From Gammaproteobacteria bacterium (GTDB lineage Bacteria; Pseudomonadota; Gammaproteobacteria; Berkiellales; Berkiellaceae): 64,000 bases of DNA. Under the pieces are notes generated by a model that was not told the origin of the DNA, searched no databases, and saw nothing but the letters and a program-made list of their open reading frames with translations. Position 1 is the first letter of the stretch. The number at the start of each line of letters is the position of its first letter. Location: NCBI GenBank assembly GCA_016191245.1, contig JACPOY010000025.1:62001-126000 (forward strand). Direction: 5' to 3'. A program made the translations under genes and the position numbers. Shown piece after piece: positions 29,501-37,864 of the stretch.

Positions 29501-30338
29501 GTTAAGTTCATCCCTTGAAGCCTTACAAATTCAAAAGCAACCATTAGCAGTTGCTTTTATTCCACCTAAAAATTTAATATTTCATGATATTCGTTCAAGT
29601 AAAATTACCGAACCCGTTGACAGTGCCAATGATGCTGAGAATGATGTTAAAGTAAGAAGCTTTGGCGCACGTAAGCTTCATCGCCTCGTGATGAGAGTTT
29701 GCGATGCTACTAATGAAGATTCACTACAAGCGGCGTTAAAAAATCTTGAACAATGTGTTGACCAAGCTAAACCCTCAGAATTAATGGAATTAAGTGTAAA
29801 CGGTTATTCTCATTTGGAAGATGCCTTGCATTTACCATTTGTCCGTCAGCAAGATGTACGTTTTGCAGATATCATTGCCAATCAGATGTTTACAATGCTA
29901 AGTCATAAGATGAAGGAGAAGCTTAGCAATCATCAATTTGCCTCGATAATAGAGAATAGTTCGATTCAAGGAATGAATTTATTGCAACAAGCATTAAGGT
30001 ATGGTTCAAGGCAAGCAACCCAAAGTGTTATCAAAATCAGTGAGAGTTGCTTATCAACTACTGAATGGCAAGAAATTCTTCAGCGCAGTAATGAGTTTGG
30101 TTATAATGTATTTCATCAAGCAGTTGCCAGTGGCGATCCTGTTATTGTGAATGCTGTTATAGGTGCAGTCAACAGAGCTTTTGATACTAAAAGTGAAGAA
30201 AAGTTAATTGAACTAGGCTCAGAAACCAGAAGGCTATTTAGTGGCAAACGTTGGAGAGAATCACCTCATCAGCAAGCTATTATGGATCTTATTTCTCCTT
30301 TTGTGAATTGTGCAAAAATTCGCAAGAGAAATTATTAA
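26586..30338 (+). CDS. Giant protein with about 17 ankyrin-like 44-residue repeats
   Basis: A 1250-residue protein with no signal peptide. Residues about 51-824 are built from roughly 17 units of about 44 residues; the consensus has PLxxLDFN, then Cys in many copies, GPYxGT, LWW, LAxxGxP and LxxVLxxV. The second half of each unit resembles an ankyrin repeat (G-TPLWW for G-TPLHLA, GHP for GH), with an extra ~11-residue loop. Residues about 845-920 hold a TPR/Sel1-like piece (DAYFWLARFYLEREEQ), then a coiled, polar linker and a C-terminal helical region including another ankyrin-like unit. It ends AKIRKRNY. Probably a large binding scaffold, possibly host-directed. Confidence 0.85.
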   Translation: MLSGSSDASTGLPTNKKQLQQRLIQLCERIFESKGISSEAEAALFDFLSRAPLSNLDFNDSLVMGPCKGATVFAVLSRAAMVGRLRCVEKVLGDSAVLPKLKFNVICKNPLFVGVSPLYFLGFAALNGNAGPLRTVFTEYPLKDLHFNVTCQSGPYQGTNLLWLLGLLGIKGQPVFIEEVLTKVPLSRLELDSTCRSGSIDGLNDPFLGESLYHHIAELATQNRPLCLQRVWDKMLETPNIFNAKTLAGPNKGMTVFQQVLESAARVNALELKDIPKKWLPGLIFNSKVQGGQSRGTDALYWAGVLAGKSDPSFLEKILVNVPFEKLSFHVASQEPAYQGLNFLWWLCYTASKRRSKALIKVMASIKFTPEECNAKCLKGTNVGATALFWLTMACVVDSTNDLLTCLDKVLNEEDILQLDFNTRYQGEHNKGTTPLWWIALLAAKGHPAMLKRVLSKVPLSKLDLTACCEDGENQGWTVMHLICEAATRGDDESLLQIINSGQMTPGLLNTKQLHGEHKGMSVLIQSIQAASRGQEAALRSIFAIPGMLNQLDFSARCEGGPYQGTKPFWWLALTAVNGYPEFLEKALEEIEFTFDDLNTTCEAGDLEGSNAFYFIVYLARLGHPKALIHFLSKVPLHKIDFYKQCANGANEGMSPLWWFIVLAAQGNPEYLQFILQEIDFSKADLNIPIEQGRYKGTTLLMWISVLALLGYQQPLLQVFRQVPLYQLNFNAFCEASIHKGVTVLWTLAAIGSIELISRVLHEVPLTELNFNSKAQAGPNAGISILWWLTLYAIQGNSQFLDKVLNDVPLTMLDFTSTRKEDGTSITDLVKGTPLQSKLDFVTHLQEAMKLARRKNVARDRRILKNHLVETEKLAEAADKEGHQDAYFWLARFYLEREEQENFIRVAPKISPHHQAAKDMQAEVERIELEILSKQMASASIKVADDVEVEPDVQSHDSKNLTQTRLHDKISELSSSLEALQIQKQPLAVAFIPPKNLIFHDIRSSKITEPVDSANDAENDVKVRSFGARKLHRLVMRVCDATNEDSLQAALKNLEQCVDQAKPSELMELSVNGYSHLEDALHLPFVRQQDVRFADIIANQMFTMLSHKMKEKLSNHQFASIIENSSIQGMNLLQQALRYGSRQATQSVIKISESCLSTTEWQEILQRSNEFGYNVFHQAVASGDPVIVNAVIGAVNRAFDTKSEEKLIELGSETRRLFSGKRWRESPHQQAIMDLISPFVNCAKIRKRNY

Positions 30339-30787
30339 CTACCTCGAATAAGAAGCACAGGTATGGGAGCAATACGCGCTACGCCTTCTGCCACAGAGCC
30401 TAATAGAAAATGATGAAAACCTTGCCGACCATGTGTGCCCACAATAATGAGATCTGCTGGCCAAGCTTTTGCTTGGTCAACAATTTGTTCGGCGATTCTT
30501 GAGCCTTTGGTGGCTTCAAGCAATCTTGTATCAAAATTTGAAATATGTGCAGTATGCATCTCAATATTGATATTTTGTAAGAGAGCAAGTTGTGCATTAG
30601 CATAAGATTCTTTTTTTTCTTTTGGATAAATGGCACTACCGTCCCAGTCTATAAAAAATTCATTACCGACATGAAGGAAGCGTAAAAAGGTTTTAGGTTG
30701 ATCTTTGGCGAACTTAATAGCTTCTTTTATTGCAAGCTGTGAAGTATTACTCTCATCTACAGCGACTAAAATATTCTTATAAATCAT
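30335..30787 (-). CDS. Universal stress protein UspA family
   Basis: A 150-residue cytoplasmic single-domain Usp protein. It starts MIYKNILVAVDESNTSQLAI, and the ATP-binding motif G-2x-G-9x-GS appears as GTHGRQGFHHFLLGS near the end, followed by IPVLLIR. This marks an ATP-binding UspFG/MJ0577-like type. An open extension of 27 codons to 30868 is not typical, and GGGAAG before the ATG at 30787 supports the short form. The stop overlaps the end of the 1250-residue gene by 4 bases. Confidence 0.93.
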   Translation of the reverse strand: MIYKNILVAVDESNTSQLAIKEAIKFAKDQPKTFLRFLHVGNEFFIDWDGSAIYPKEKKESYANAQLALLQNINIEMHTAHISNFDTRLLEATKGSRIAEQIVDQAKAWPADLIIVGTHGRQGFHHFLLGSVAEGVARIAPIPVLLIRGS

Positions 30788-31257
30788 TACTCTTCCCACT
30801 TTTGTTTTAGGCTTTGTTATCTTCACTTTTTCAAAACAGTCATGTACTCGTGTACACTCCTGTTTCAAAAAAGCTTGATGCCTCGCCTACGAGGTCCCCC
30901 TTGAGGGGAAAACAAAAGTGGTTTGAGTAAATTTGTGAATTGACAGGAAATTAATCGGCGTTTGAGTAGATTTTTTGAATAGTTAGCTGGATTAAAACTC
31001 AGAAATATGTGGCTTCTTCTGATTTATGATTTTATACCCCTCACCCTAACCCTCTCCCGCAAGGGGAGAGGGGATAAGAATAGAGATTATCTTATCCGAT
31101 CCCCTCTCCCCTTGCGGGAGAGGGTTAGGGTGAGGGGTGGTAAATAGGTTTGGAGTTTACAATGGTAATGAGATGCGCCTACACGATTCATTATTATTTA
31201 ACTTAAACCCAAAATTTAGTATCATATGCACAATTTTTACCTATTTAAGTGCCAAAA
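30788..31257. other. Non-coding interval with hairpins and an inverted REP pair
   Basis: No gene is supported in these ~470 bases. They hold small palindromes TGTACTCGTGTACA (30843-30856) and CCTCGCCTACGAGG (30881-30894) with CCCC-TTGA-GGGG just after, then the inverted repeat pair at 31036-31138, and an AT-rich stretch that should carry the promoter of the deformylase-like gene. Confidence 0.7.
31036..31138. repeat. Inverted pair of REP-like elements, subtype A
   Basis: A minus-oriented copy (31036-31079, ACCCCTCACCCTAACCCTCT onward) faces a plus-oriented copy (31091-31138) ending GGGTTAGGGTGAGGGGT. The two copies are nearly perfect reverse complements over about 40 bases with an 11-base spacer containing GATTAT, so the whole can fold into one long cruciform. 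It is a BIME-like unit; it may terminate transcription from either side. Confidence 0.88.
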
Positions 31258-31800
31258 ATGACGGTTTTAAACATTCTTAGCTATCCTAACAAAGCTTTAC
31301 GCAGTAAAGCGGTCAGTTCCGCCTCTGTAGATGAAAAAATCTTGGAAGAGGTAAAGTTAATGTTTAAAACGCTCTATGCTGCTAATGGCTGGGGTTTGGC
31401 ATCAACTCAGGTCGGTTTAACCTCTCGAATATTCGTCATGGATATTTCTCCTGATCAAAATCAACCCACTTGCTTTATTAATCCAGAAATTATTACAAAG
31501 CAAGGCAGCGTTGAATCGGAAGAAGATTGCTTATCTTTTCCTGGTGTCTATATAAAAATACCACGTGCCAAGCAAATTCAATTGCAATATCAAAATGAAA
31601 ATGGCGAAGTAGAAATGCAAACCTTTGAAGGTTTACTTGCTTGCTGTATTCAACATGGTGTGGATAGTCTCAATGGTGTGCTTTTTATCGATCATCTTTC
31701 AAAATTAAAACGCGATCGACTGATGAAAAAATTTGATAAATTAAAAGCATCTCATCATAGTGCGCATGTTCATGGTCCAGATTGTGATCATCATCATTAA
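31258..31800 (+). CDS. Peptide deformylase homologue lacking catalytic residues
   Basis: A 180-residue protein with the deformylase fold. Motif 1 is GWGLASTQ (44-51; canonical GxGLAAxQ), motif 2 is EDCLS with metal ligand Cys91. Motif 3, normally QHExDHLxG, reads QHGVDSLNG at 132-140: the general-base Glu is Gly134 and the second metal His is Ser137. It should therefore be inactive as a deformylase. The C-terminus has an added His-rich tail (HHSAHVHGPDCDHHH) that could bind metal. I chose the ATG at 31258 over a GTG at 31249. Perhaps a regulatory or metal-binding pseudoenzyme. Confidence 0.88.
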   Translation: MTVLNILSYPNKALRSKAVSSASVDEKILEEVKLMFKTLYAANGWGLASTQVGLTSRIFVMDISPDQNQPTCFINPEIITKQGSVESEEDCLSFPGVYIKIPRAKQIQLQYQNENGEVEMQTFEGLLACCIQHGVDSLNGVLFIDHLSKLKRDRLMKKFDKLKASHHSAHVHGPDCDHHH

Positions 31801-31805
31801 TCACG

Positions 31806-34040
31806 TCATTCTTGAATGATATTATTATTTATTCTAAGAAGTTTTTCAAAATCATCTGCAATTAGAGGTTTACTGAAATAAAATCCTTGAATGCCATTGC
31901 ATAATTCATGTTGTAAAAAATCAACTTGCTTTTTTGTTTCCACACCCTCTGCAATCACATCAAGTTCTAAACCATGAGCCATAGCAATAATCGATTTTAT
32001 CAGAATTTCATCGTTTCTATCATTTTCTATGTTGTTAACAAAAGATTGATCAATTTTAAGTCTATCGACCGTAGCATGTCTTAAATACGCTAAACTAGAA
32101 TTACCAGTACCGAAATCATCAAGGGCTACTTTCAGTCCTAAATTTCTGATTTCTTGTATAGTTTTCATCACCTCTTTATTGGAGAGAAGGGTATTTTCTG
32201 TCACTTCGATCTCTATATACTGAGGTTTGAGCCCAGTTTCTCGTAGTATATTTTTTATGGTATCAATAAAGGTTGATTGTCTAAGTTGTTGGAAAGCAAC
32301 ATTTATTGCTATGCGTACAGGATCCAAACCACTATCATGCCAGGCCTTACATTGCTTGCACGCTGTTTTAAGTACCCATTCGCCAATTTCAACAATAAGA
32401 CCGCATACTTCAGCTTGTGGTATAAAGTCAATTGGCAATAAGATCCCTCGTTTAGGATGGTTCCATCTTATTAAGGCTTCAGTGGCAACCACCTGTTTAG
32501 ATTGTGCATCATATTGTGCTTGATAGGTGAGAAAAAATTCACCATTTTTAAGAGCTTGATGCATTTCATTTTCAATTTCCAAAAGCGTTAATGAATTTTC
32601 ATTTAACCCCTCCATATAAAATTGAAATTGGTTCCTGCCCAGTTCTTTTGCGTGATAGAGCGCAAGATCTGCATTTCGTAAAAGTATTGAAGATTTTTCT
32701 CCATCATCAGGAAATACCGAAATGCCTATGCTAGCAGTAACATTCAACATTCTGTCAGCAATCTTAATTGGAGTTTCAAAGCTTGTAATCAATTTATTAG
32801 CTACCGTAAAAAGGTGTTCATCTTTAATAATATCTGGAATCACCATGACAAATTCATCTCCGCCCACACGGGCAAGTGTATCACCTTTTCTAAGTGTAGA
32901 TTTGAGAATATTGGCAACTTCAATAAGGAGTTGATCACCAGCATCATGACCTAAACTATCATTAATAAGTTTAAACCGGTCAAGATCAAGGAATAAAATA
33001 CCTAATTTTGATTTATTACGCACGGCAAGCGAAATACCATGTTTTATTCTATCATGCAGAAGGATTCTATTGGGTAAATCGGTTAAAGCATCATGAGTTG
33101 CTTGATATTCAAGTTTCTTTTCAAGATAGTATCGTTTTGTAATATCTCTAAAACTCCATACCCTACCCACCGTGGTGTTGTTTAGCTTATGAGGCTGTGA
33201 ATATCGTTCCATGATGCGACCATCTTTAAAACTGAGAGTATCTATATTAACATCATCAGTTTTAGCAATAGCAGACGTTGATTCAATAAATGATTCTGGT
33301 GATTCTAGTTGATTTTCGATATAGCTTAAAAGAATCTTATCATTTTTTGTATCGATAACAGATTTCGGAATATTCCACATTGATAAAAAAAGAGAATTAT
33401 AATCTACTATTTTTCCTTCATTGTTTACAACCAGAATACCATTGTTAGATGATTCTATTGTTGCCCGTATTATGGATAGAGATTCCTGTAAAGACTGTGT
33501 GCGCTGTTCAATTGCTTTTTCAAGAAATTCAGTATGTTGTTTTGACTCTCGCATCAGCTGCCATTTTCTAACTAATGCACAGGCTAATTGACGCACAGTA
33601 ACATTATCAAAAGGCTTTTTTAATATAAGAAGGTTATCTGTCATACCTAAGTTTTCTACTGTTTCTTCCCAGGTATAATCTGAATAAGCAGTGCATATTA
33701 CGATTTGCATGTTTGGATCTAACATCCAGATGTGCTTAATTGTCTCAATTCCATCCCAACCAGGCGGCATGCGTATATCAACAAAAGCCAGCGCATAAGG
33801 ATCACCAATATTGATGGCTTGTTCAATTTTATCAACGCCTTCTTTGCCTTGTGTTGCAGTATCAATTTTAAAATTTGGCAAAGACAGGGTAGAATCCTCT
33901 CTTTTTCCAAATAATTCGATATCTAATTTATCTAATCTAGTTGTATTGCGCTCAGTTGTTAATATTTTAATAAAATCTTGATGAATACTTGGATTATCAT
34001 CAATAACGATGATTCTGATCTCTTCATTGGATGGATTCAT
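31806..34040 (-). CDS. Receiver-PAS-GGDEF-EAL response regulator (cyclic di-GMP)
   Basis: A 744-residue soluble response regulator with both cyclic-di-GMP domains. Residues 1-160 are a receiver (IIVIDDNPSIHQDFIKIL; phospho-Asp in FVDIRMPPGWDG) with an inserted ~35-residue segment after helix 1. A PAS domain follows (about 195-300), then GGDEF with an intact RxxD I-site (RKGD-TLARV-GGDEF near 395), then EAL with EALIRW, EVTEN, DDFGTG and AEGVET retained. Both activities look possible. It overlaps the histidine kinase upstream by 4 bases, its likely phosphodonor. Paralogue of the protein at 39229-41475. Confidence 0.93.
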   Translation of the reverse strand: MNPSNEEIRIIVIDDNPSIHQDFIKILTTERNTTRLDKLDIELFGKREDSTLSLPNFKIDTATQGKEGVDKIEQAINIGDPYALAFVDIRMPPGWDGIETIKHIWMLDPNMQIVICTAYSDYTWEETVENLGMTDNLLILKKPFDNVTVRQLACALVRKWQLMRESKQHTEFLEKAIEQRTQSLQESLSIIRATIESSNNGILVVNNEGKIVDYNSLFLSMWNIPKSVIDTKNDKILLSYIENQLESPESFIESTSAIAKTDDVNIDTLSFKDGRIMERYSQPHKLNNTTVGRVWSFRDITKRYYLEKKLEYQATHDALTDLPNRILLHDRIKHGISLAVRNKSKLGILFLDLDRFKLINDSLGHDAGDQLLIEVANILKSTLRKGDTLARVGGDEFVMVIPDIIKDEHLFTVANKLITSFETPIKIADRMLNVTASIGISVFPDDGEKSSILLRNADLALYHAKELGRNQFQFYMEGLNENSLTLLEIENEMHQALKNGEFFLTYQAQYDAQSKQVVATEALIRWNHPKRGILLPIDFIPQAEVCGLIVEIGEWVLKTACKQCKAWHDSGLDPVRIAINVAFQQLRQSTFIDTIKNILRETGLKPQYIEIEVTENTLLSNKEVMKTIQEIRNLGLKVALDDFGTGNSSLAYLRHATVDRLKIDQSFVNNIENDRNDEILIKSIIAMAHGLELDVIAEGVETKKQVDFLQHELCNGIQGFYFSKPLIADDFEKLLRINNNIIQE

Positions 34041-35413
34041 AATTTCTCCTTAAGAGCAGAGTTTACAGGGATGTGTAAAGTGAATGTCGCGCCTTTACCT
34101 AAACCTTCACTGAAAACCTGTATATCTCCTCCTAGCTCTTTTGCAAATAGTGCACATGAATGTAACCCAAATCCGTGTCCATGCTTTTTGGTAGTAAATC
34201 CAAAAGAAAACAGTTTACTTTTATATTCAGGAGAAATGCCGATACCATTATCTTTAATGACAATCTCCATATTTTTATTTATTGTTTCTCGAGTTGAAAT
34301 ATATATTTCTTTAATCGAGGCATTATTATTGTCGACTGTTGCTTCTTTTGCATTTTGAATTAAATTGATTAAAATTTGTAGTAGTTTTGATTTATCTGTT
34401 TCAATAAAGCTGCTTGCGCTTTCATATTTTTTATTTATTTGAACACTGTTCATGACTTTTCCTGCACACATCTGTAATGCAATATCAATCACTTCAGGTA
34501 GAAATACTTTTTCTATAAGCACTTTGCTGGTAGAAAGATCCTGCTGAGTATTAACGATTTCTTTAATATGATTTAAATAATTAATCATATTAATAACTTC
34601 CAATCTAAGAGTGTTTTGTTCTTTTTTCAAAATGGTTGATAGCTCAATTAAATACTGAGGAATCAGCTTACCTTTTGCATCTTCTGTTAAAAAGGTACTA
34701 AGAGATAATTTATGCTCCTCAATCAATTCAATTACTTTCAAGGCTCTATCTATAAATGGTTGATTAACACTTTCTCTTAATAGTTGTAATGAAACATTTG
34801 CACTATTTAAAACATTTCCTAAATTATGCAATAAACTAGTGGCTACTTCGGCCATGCCTGTATATCTTGCTGATAAAATAATTTGCTTATTTAAATTAGA
34901 AATTTTTTCTTCTGCTTCCTTACGCTTAGAAATATCCATCACAATGCCAGAAATCTCTTCAAATATTCCTTGAGCATTGGCTATAGGTTGGCAAATAATG
35001 TGAAACCATGAAAACTCCTTATTTGGCATAATGATGCGAATATCACATTCACCAATTTCACCATTTTTAATAGCATTTTCAATCATTTTAGCAAACTCTG
35101 CACTGTCGTTAAAATGGATCCAATGTAGTATTTCTTCATAGGTTTTATGGGTAATACTTGAGTTCAAATGAATTAGCGAATAAAATTCTTTTGAAAAAGT
35201 AATTTCATTTTTTGGTTTGTTAAAATGCCAACGGCCAATATGAGCTAGACGTTGCGCATTTTCGAGTTCCTGAATATTATCATTATAAAAACTATTTACT
35301 TCCATGATGAATTGTTGCCATTTATCGAAATCACTAGGCATTGAATCCAATGACAACTCGTACTTTTTTAGTTGCAGTTCGAAAAATATGTTTACATTGT
35401 TAATCTCGCTCAT
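34037..35413 (-). CDS. Soluble PAS histidine kinase with HNLGN-type H-box
   Basis: A 458-residue kinase with no membrane segment. An N-terminal helical part is followed by a PAS domain (about 65-180, with the PAC-like end EEISGIVMDISKRKEAEE), then an unusual H-box SLLHNLGNVLNSANVS (His near residue 196), an unbroken helical segment, and HATPase_c with LINLIQNAKEA, DNGIGIS and GHGFGLHSCA. Its stop overlaps the receiver-GGDEF-EAL start (ATGA), so it is the probable partner. Paralogue of the kinase at 41459-42910. Confidence 0.9.
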   Translation of the reverse strand: MSEINNVNIFFELQLKKYELSLDSMPSDFDKWQQFIMEVNSFYNDNIQELENAQRLAHIGRWHFNKPKNEITFSKEFYSLIHLNSSITHKTYEEILHWIHFNDSAEFAKMIENAIKNGEIGECDIRIIMPNKEFSWFHIICQPIANAQGIFEEISGIVMDISKRKEAEEKISNLNKQIILSARYTGMAEVATSLLHNLGNVLNSANVSLQLLRESVNQPFIDRALKVIELIEEHKLSLSTFLTEDAKGKLIPQYLIELSTILKKEQNTLRLEVINMINYLNHIKEIVNTQQDLSTSKVLIEKVFLPEVIDIALQMCAGKVMNSVQINKKYESASSFIETDKSKLLQILINLIQNAKEATVDNNNASIKEIYISTRETINKNMEIVIKDNGIGISPEYKSKLFSFGFTTKKHGHGFGLHSCALFAKELGGDIQVFSEGLGKGATFTLHIPVNSALKEKL

Positions 35414-35616
35414 AAAAGTATTTTCCGTTATGAGTGCTATGCTCAGAAAATTCTTTTGACCAACAACGATACTGATGATGGCTATAGCGTAGCCTTTGAA
35501 TTTGCATAAGCCCTCATTTGATGAAAATCCTAATAATTTATAGAGTAAAAAGGTTATGATTTAGTTCAATATACTGCAAATACTGCAAATACTGTTAATA
35601 AAAATAGCAATACCGT

Positions 35617-37854
35617 TTAGGTGCTCATATTTTCAATTTGGTTTGGAATCACTAAAGTGAAAGTTGCTCCTTTATCCTTACCTTCACTTGATACTTCTAA
35701 TTTTCCGTGCATCTCACCTGCAGCTAAAGAGCTGATGTGCAGTCCAAATCCCATATTACTTTGTTTGGTGGTAAAGCCAAAATTAAAAATTCTAGCTATA
35801 TTTTCCTTATCAATTCCTTCCCCATTATCGATAATACGAATGATAATTTTGTCTTTATCCAACAGTGTTTGAATTATTAGACGTTTATCATCCTTTTTAC
35901 TATTAATTAAAGCATCAATTGCATTACGAACCAGATTGTCAATAATTTGCTCGACTTTAAATTTATCTAGATTAACAGATTGAGTAATCATATAGTCACG
36001 TACAATAGTGATGTGATGCTTTGTAATGATATTTTTATGAACAGATATTAGATTATCTAATAATTCTGACATTGTAACGTCTTCAGTGATATTATATTTT
36101 TTACTGATTGATTTTTGCATTTCAAGTATTTCTTTTATAGATTTAATGTTTTTATTTAACGATATTACTTCGTTCAATATAATTTTTTGATCTTTTTGCC
36201 ATTGAGCTTCTATTTCAATAAGGTATTGTAGAACAAGTTTTCCCTTTTCACTCTGCGTAAGAAAAACGGGCAGATCATGTGCGTGCTCATTTAACAAAGA
36301 AACAAGGGGTGTTAATCTTGAAAAAACAGCGTTTTCAAATTTTTCATTCAAAATATTAGCGGATACACTGGTACTATTTAATACATTTCCAATATTATGC
36401 ATCACAGAGGATGCAATATCCGCCATTCCAGCTCTTCGTGCTGATTCTAATAATTTTTGATGTAAAGATTTAACCTTTTTTTCCATTTCAATGCGTCTTT
36501 TAATATCTTTTTCAAGTTTACAATTTGCCACGCTCAACTCATTTGTTTTTAATTCCACCAATTCTTGTAAATGTTGATTGATAAATTGCAACTTACAGGT
36601 CATGGTGTTAAATGATTGACTCACTTCGTTTAAATCTTCATAGTTTGTATCTTCTATTCGAACATTTAAATTCCCGTCATCTGATGAAACTCTTTTCATT
36701 GTTTCTATTAATGTATTCAGCGATCTTGTCAGTGCTCTTAACATGAGATAGCCAAGTAGTAGCATCAAAATTAAGACAATGAAAATAATACTCGTGGTTA
36801 ATAAGCGCTGTAGGTAAGATATATAATTTGCATTCGTAACCAAAATGTTTCTCAAATCGATGGAAAGCATATCGATAAAACTAAACTCAGTATTGAAATC
36901 ATTTAGTATTTCTTTAATTTCATCAACTTTGATACCACGTTCTAATTCATCATGAAGATACTGCTTCCTAAGTCGAATTAAATTATCTGGAGATCCGCTG
37001 ATTTTTTGAACAAGTGATTCAAACTGTGTGCTAATCTCAGCACTGACTTGAAATAAATTAGGATGGTCTTGTATTATTTCTTTAAGATCACGTAGATCCT
37101 TTCTAATCGATTGAACGAGTTGATTAATATAATTATTTTTTAGATCTACTAATTCATCGGAATTTGTTGCTTCAGCAATTTTTCGAATTAATGTGGATAA
37201 AGTTGCAAGTTCTGAATTTAATTTATAGCTAATCTGCTGCGCCTCAGCAAAACCACCTGACGTATAATTAGTGATGGTTGTTATCAATTCTTTACGATTT
37301 TCGGTAGTATCTTTTAATTGAACGCGATGTAGCTCATCTCTTAAAATATGTTCTATTTTTTTGTTTTCCAATGCGATGAAGCCGCTGATTCCATCTGTTT
37401 GGTTGTTTAATTCAGTGATTTGAGCATCGATTGCATTGACTTTGCTCCTTAATTGATTTTTTGATGATAAAAGTGAATAATTCGAGTCATACAACTTTTG
37501 ATCTGCAACTAAAAATTTTTCATATTGCCCTATTAATTCAGGATTAATATGAACAACTTTTGCTAATTCTTTCAAACCAGATGTAAACTTCTCATTTATT
37601 GCACTTTGATCAGGTATATCTGCAAGTTCTTCTATATTTATATCACTTAATAGTCTTATTTCTCTTATTAAAAAATCTGATATGGCGCTTCTTATTATAG
37701 AACGCGATGAATCTATAGTAGTGGTATCTAATAGCCGGTCTTGGATTCTAATAAATTGATTGCCAAAAAATAGTGTAAGACCACTCAAGATAAGCAGTGA
37801 AAGCATTGCCAATATCAGCAAAAATATAAATATTTTACGAAGAGATAATTTCAC
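35617..37854 (-). CDS. Membrane histidine kinase with helical periplasmic sensor and HAMP
   Basis: A 745-residue inner-membrane kinase. TM1 (IFIFLLILAMLSLLILSGLT) is followed by an all-helical periplasmic sensor of about 320 residues, TM2 near 355-378 (SIIFIVLILMLLLGYLML), HAMP, a coiled coil, the H-box SVMHNIGNVLNSTSVS (His near 484) and HATPase_c (DNLVRNAIDAL, DNGEGID, MGFGLHISSLA). The large helical sensor and a periplasmic binding protein encoded 10 bases upstream recall TorS/TorT. No receiver is attached; the receiver-GGDEF-EAL protein downstream is the likely output. Confidence 0.9.
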   Translation of the reverse strand: MKLSLRKIFIFLLILAMLSLLILSGLTLFFGNQFIRIQDRLLDTTTIDSSRSIIRSAISDFLIREIRLLSDINIEELADIPDQSAINEKFTSGLKELAKVVHINPELIGQYEKFLVADQKLYDSNYSLLSSKNQLRSKVNAIDAQITELNNQTDGISGFIALENKKIEHILRDELHRVQLKDTTENRKELITTITNYTSGGFAEAQQISYKLNSELATLSTLIRKIAEATNSDELVDLKNNYINQLVQSIRKDLRDLKEIIQDHPNLFQVSAEISTQFESLVQKISGSPDNLIRLRKQYLHDELERGIKVDEIKEILNDFNTEFSFIDMLSIDLRNILVTNANYISYLQRLLTTSIIFIVLILMLLLGYLMLRALTRSLNTLIETMKRVSSDDGNLNVRIEDTNYEDLNEVSQSFNTMTCKLQFINQHLQELVELKTNELSVANCKLEKDIKRRIEMEKKVKSLHQKLLESARRAGMADIASSVMHNIGNVLNSTSVSANILNEKFENAVFSRLTPLVSLLNEHAHDLPVFLTQSEKGKLVLQYLIEIEAQWQKDQKIILNEVISLNKNIKSIKEILEMQKSISKKYNITEDVTMSELLDNLISVHKNIITKHHITIVRDYMITQSVNLDKFKVEQIIDNLVRNAIDALINSKKDDKRLIIQTLLDKDKIIIRIIDNGEGIDKENIARIFNFGFTTKQSNMGFGLHISSLAAGEMHGKLEVSSEGKDKGATFTLVIPNQIENMST

Positions 37855-37864
37855 TCACTTCTCA

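Noticed and set aside
30869..31248. A small-RNA gene in the non-coding interval
   Set aside because: Hairpins are present but no promoter or terminator arrangement marks a transcript; the palindromes are explained by repeats.
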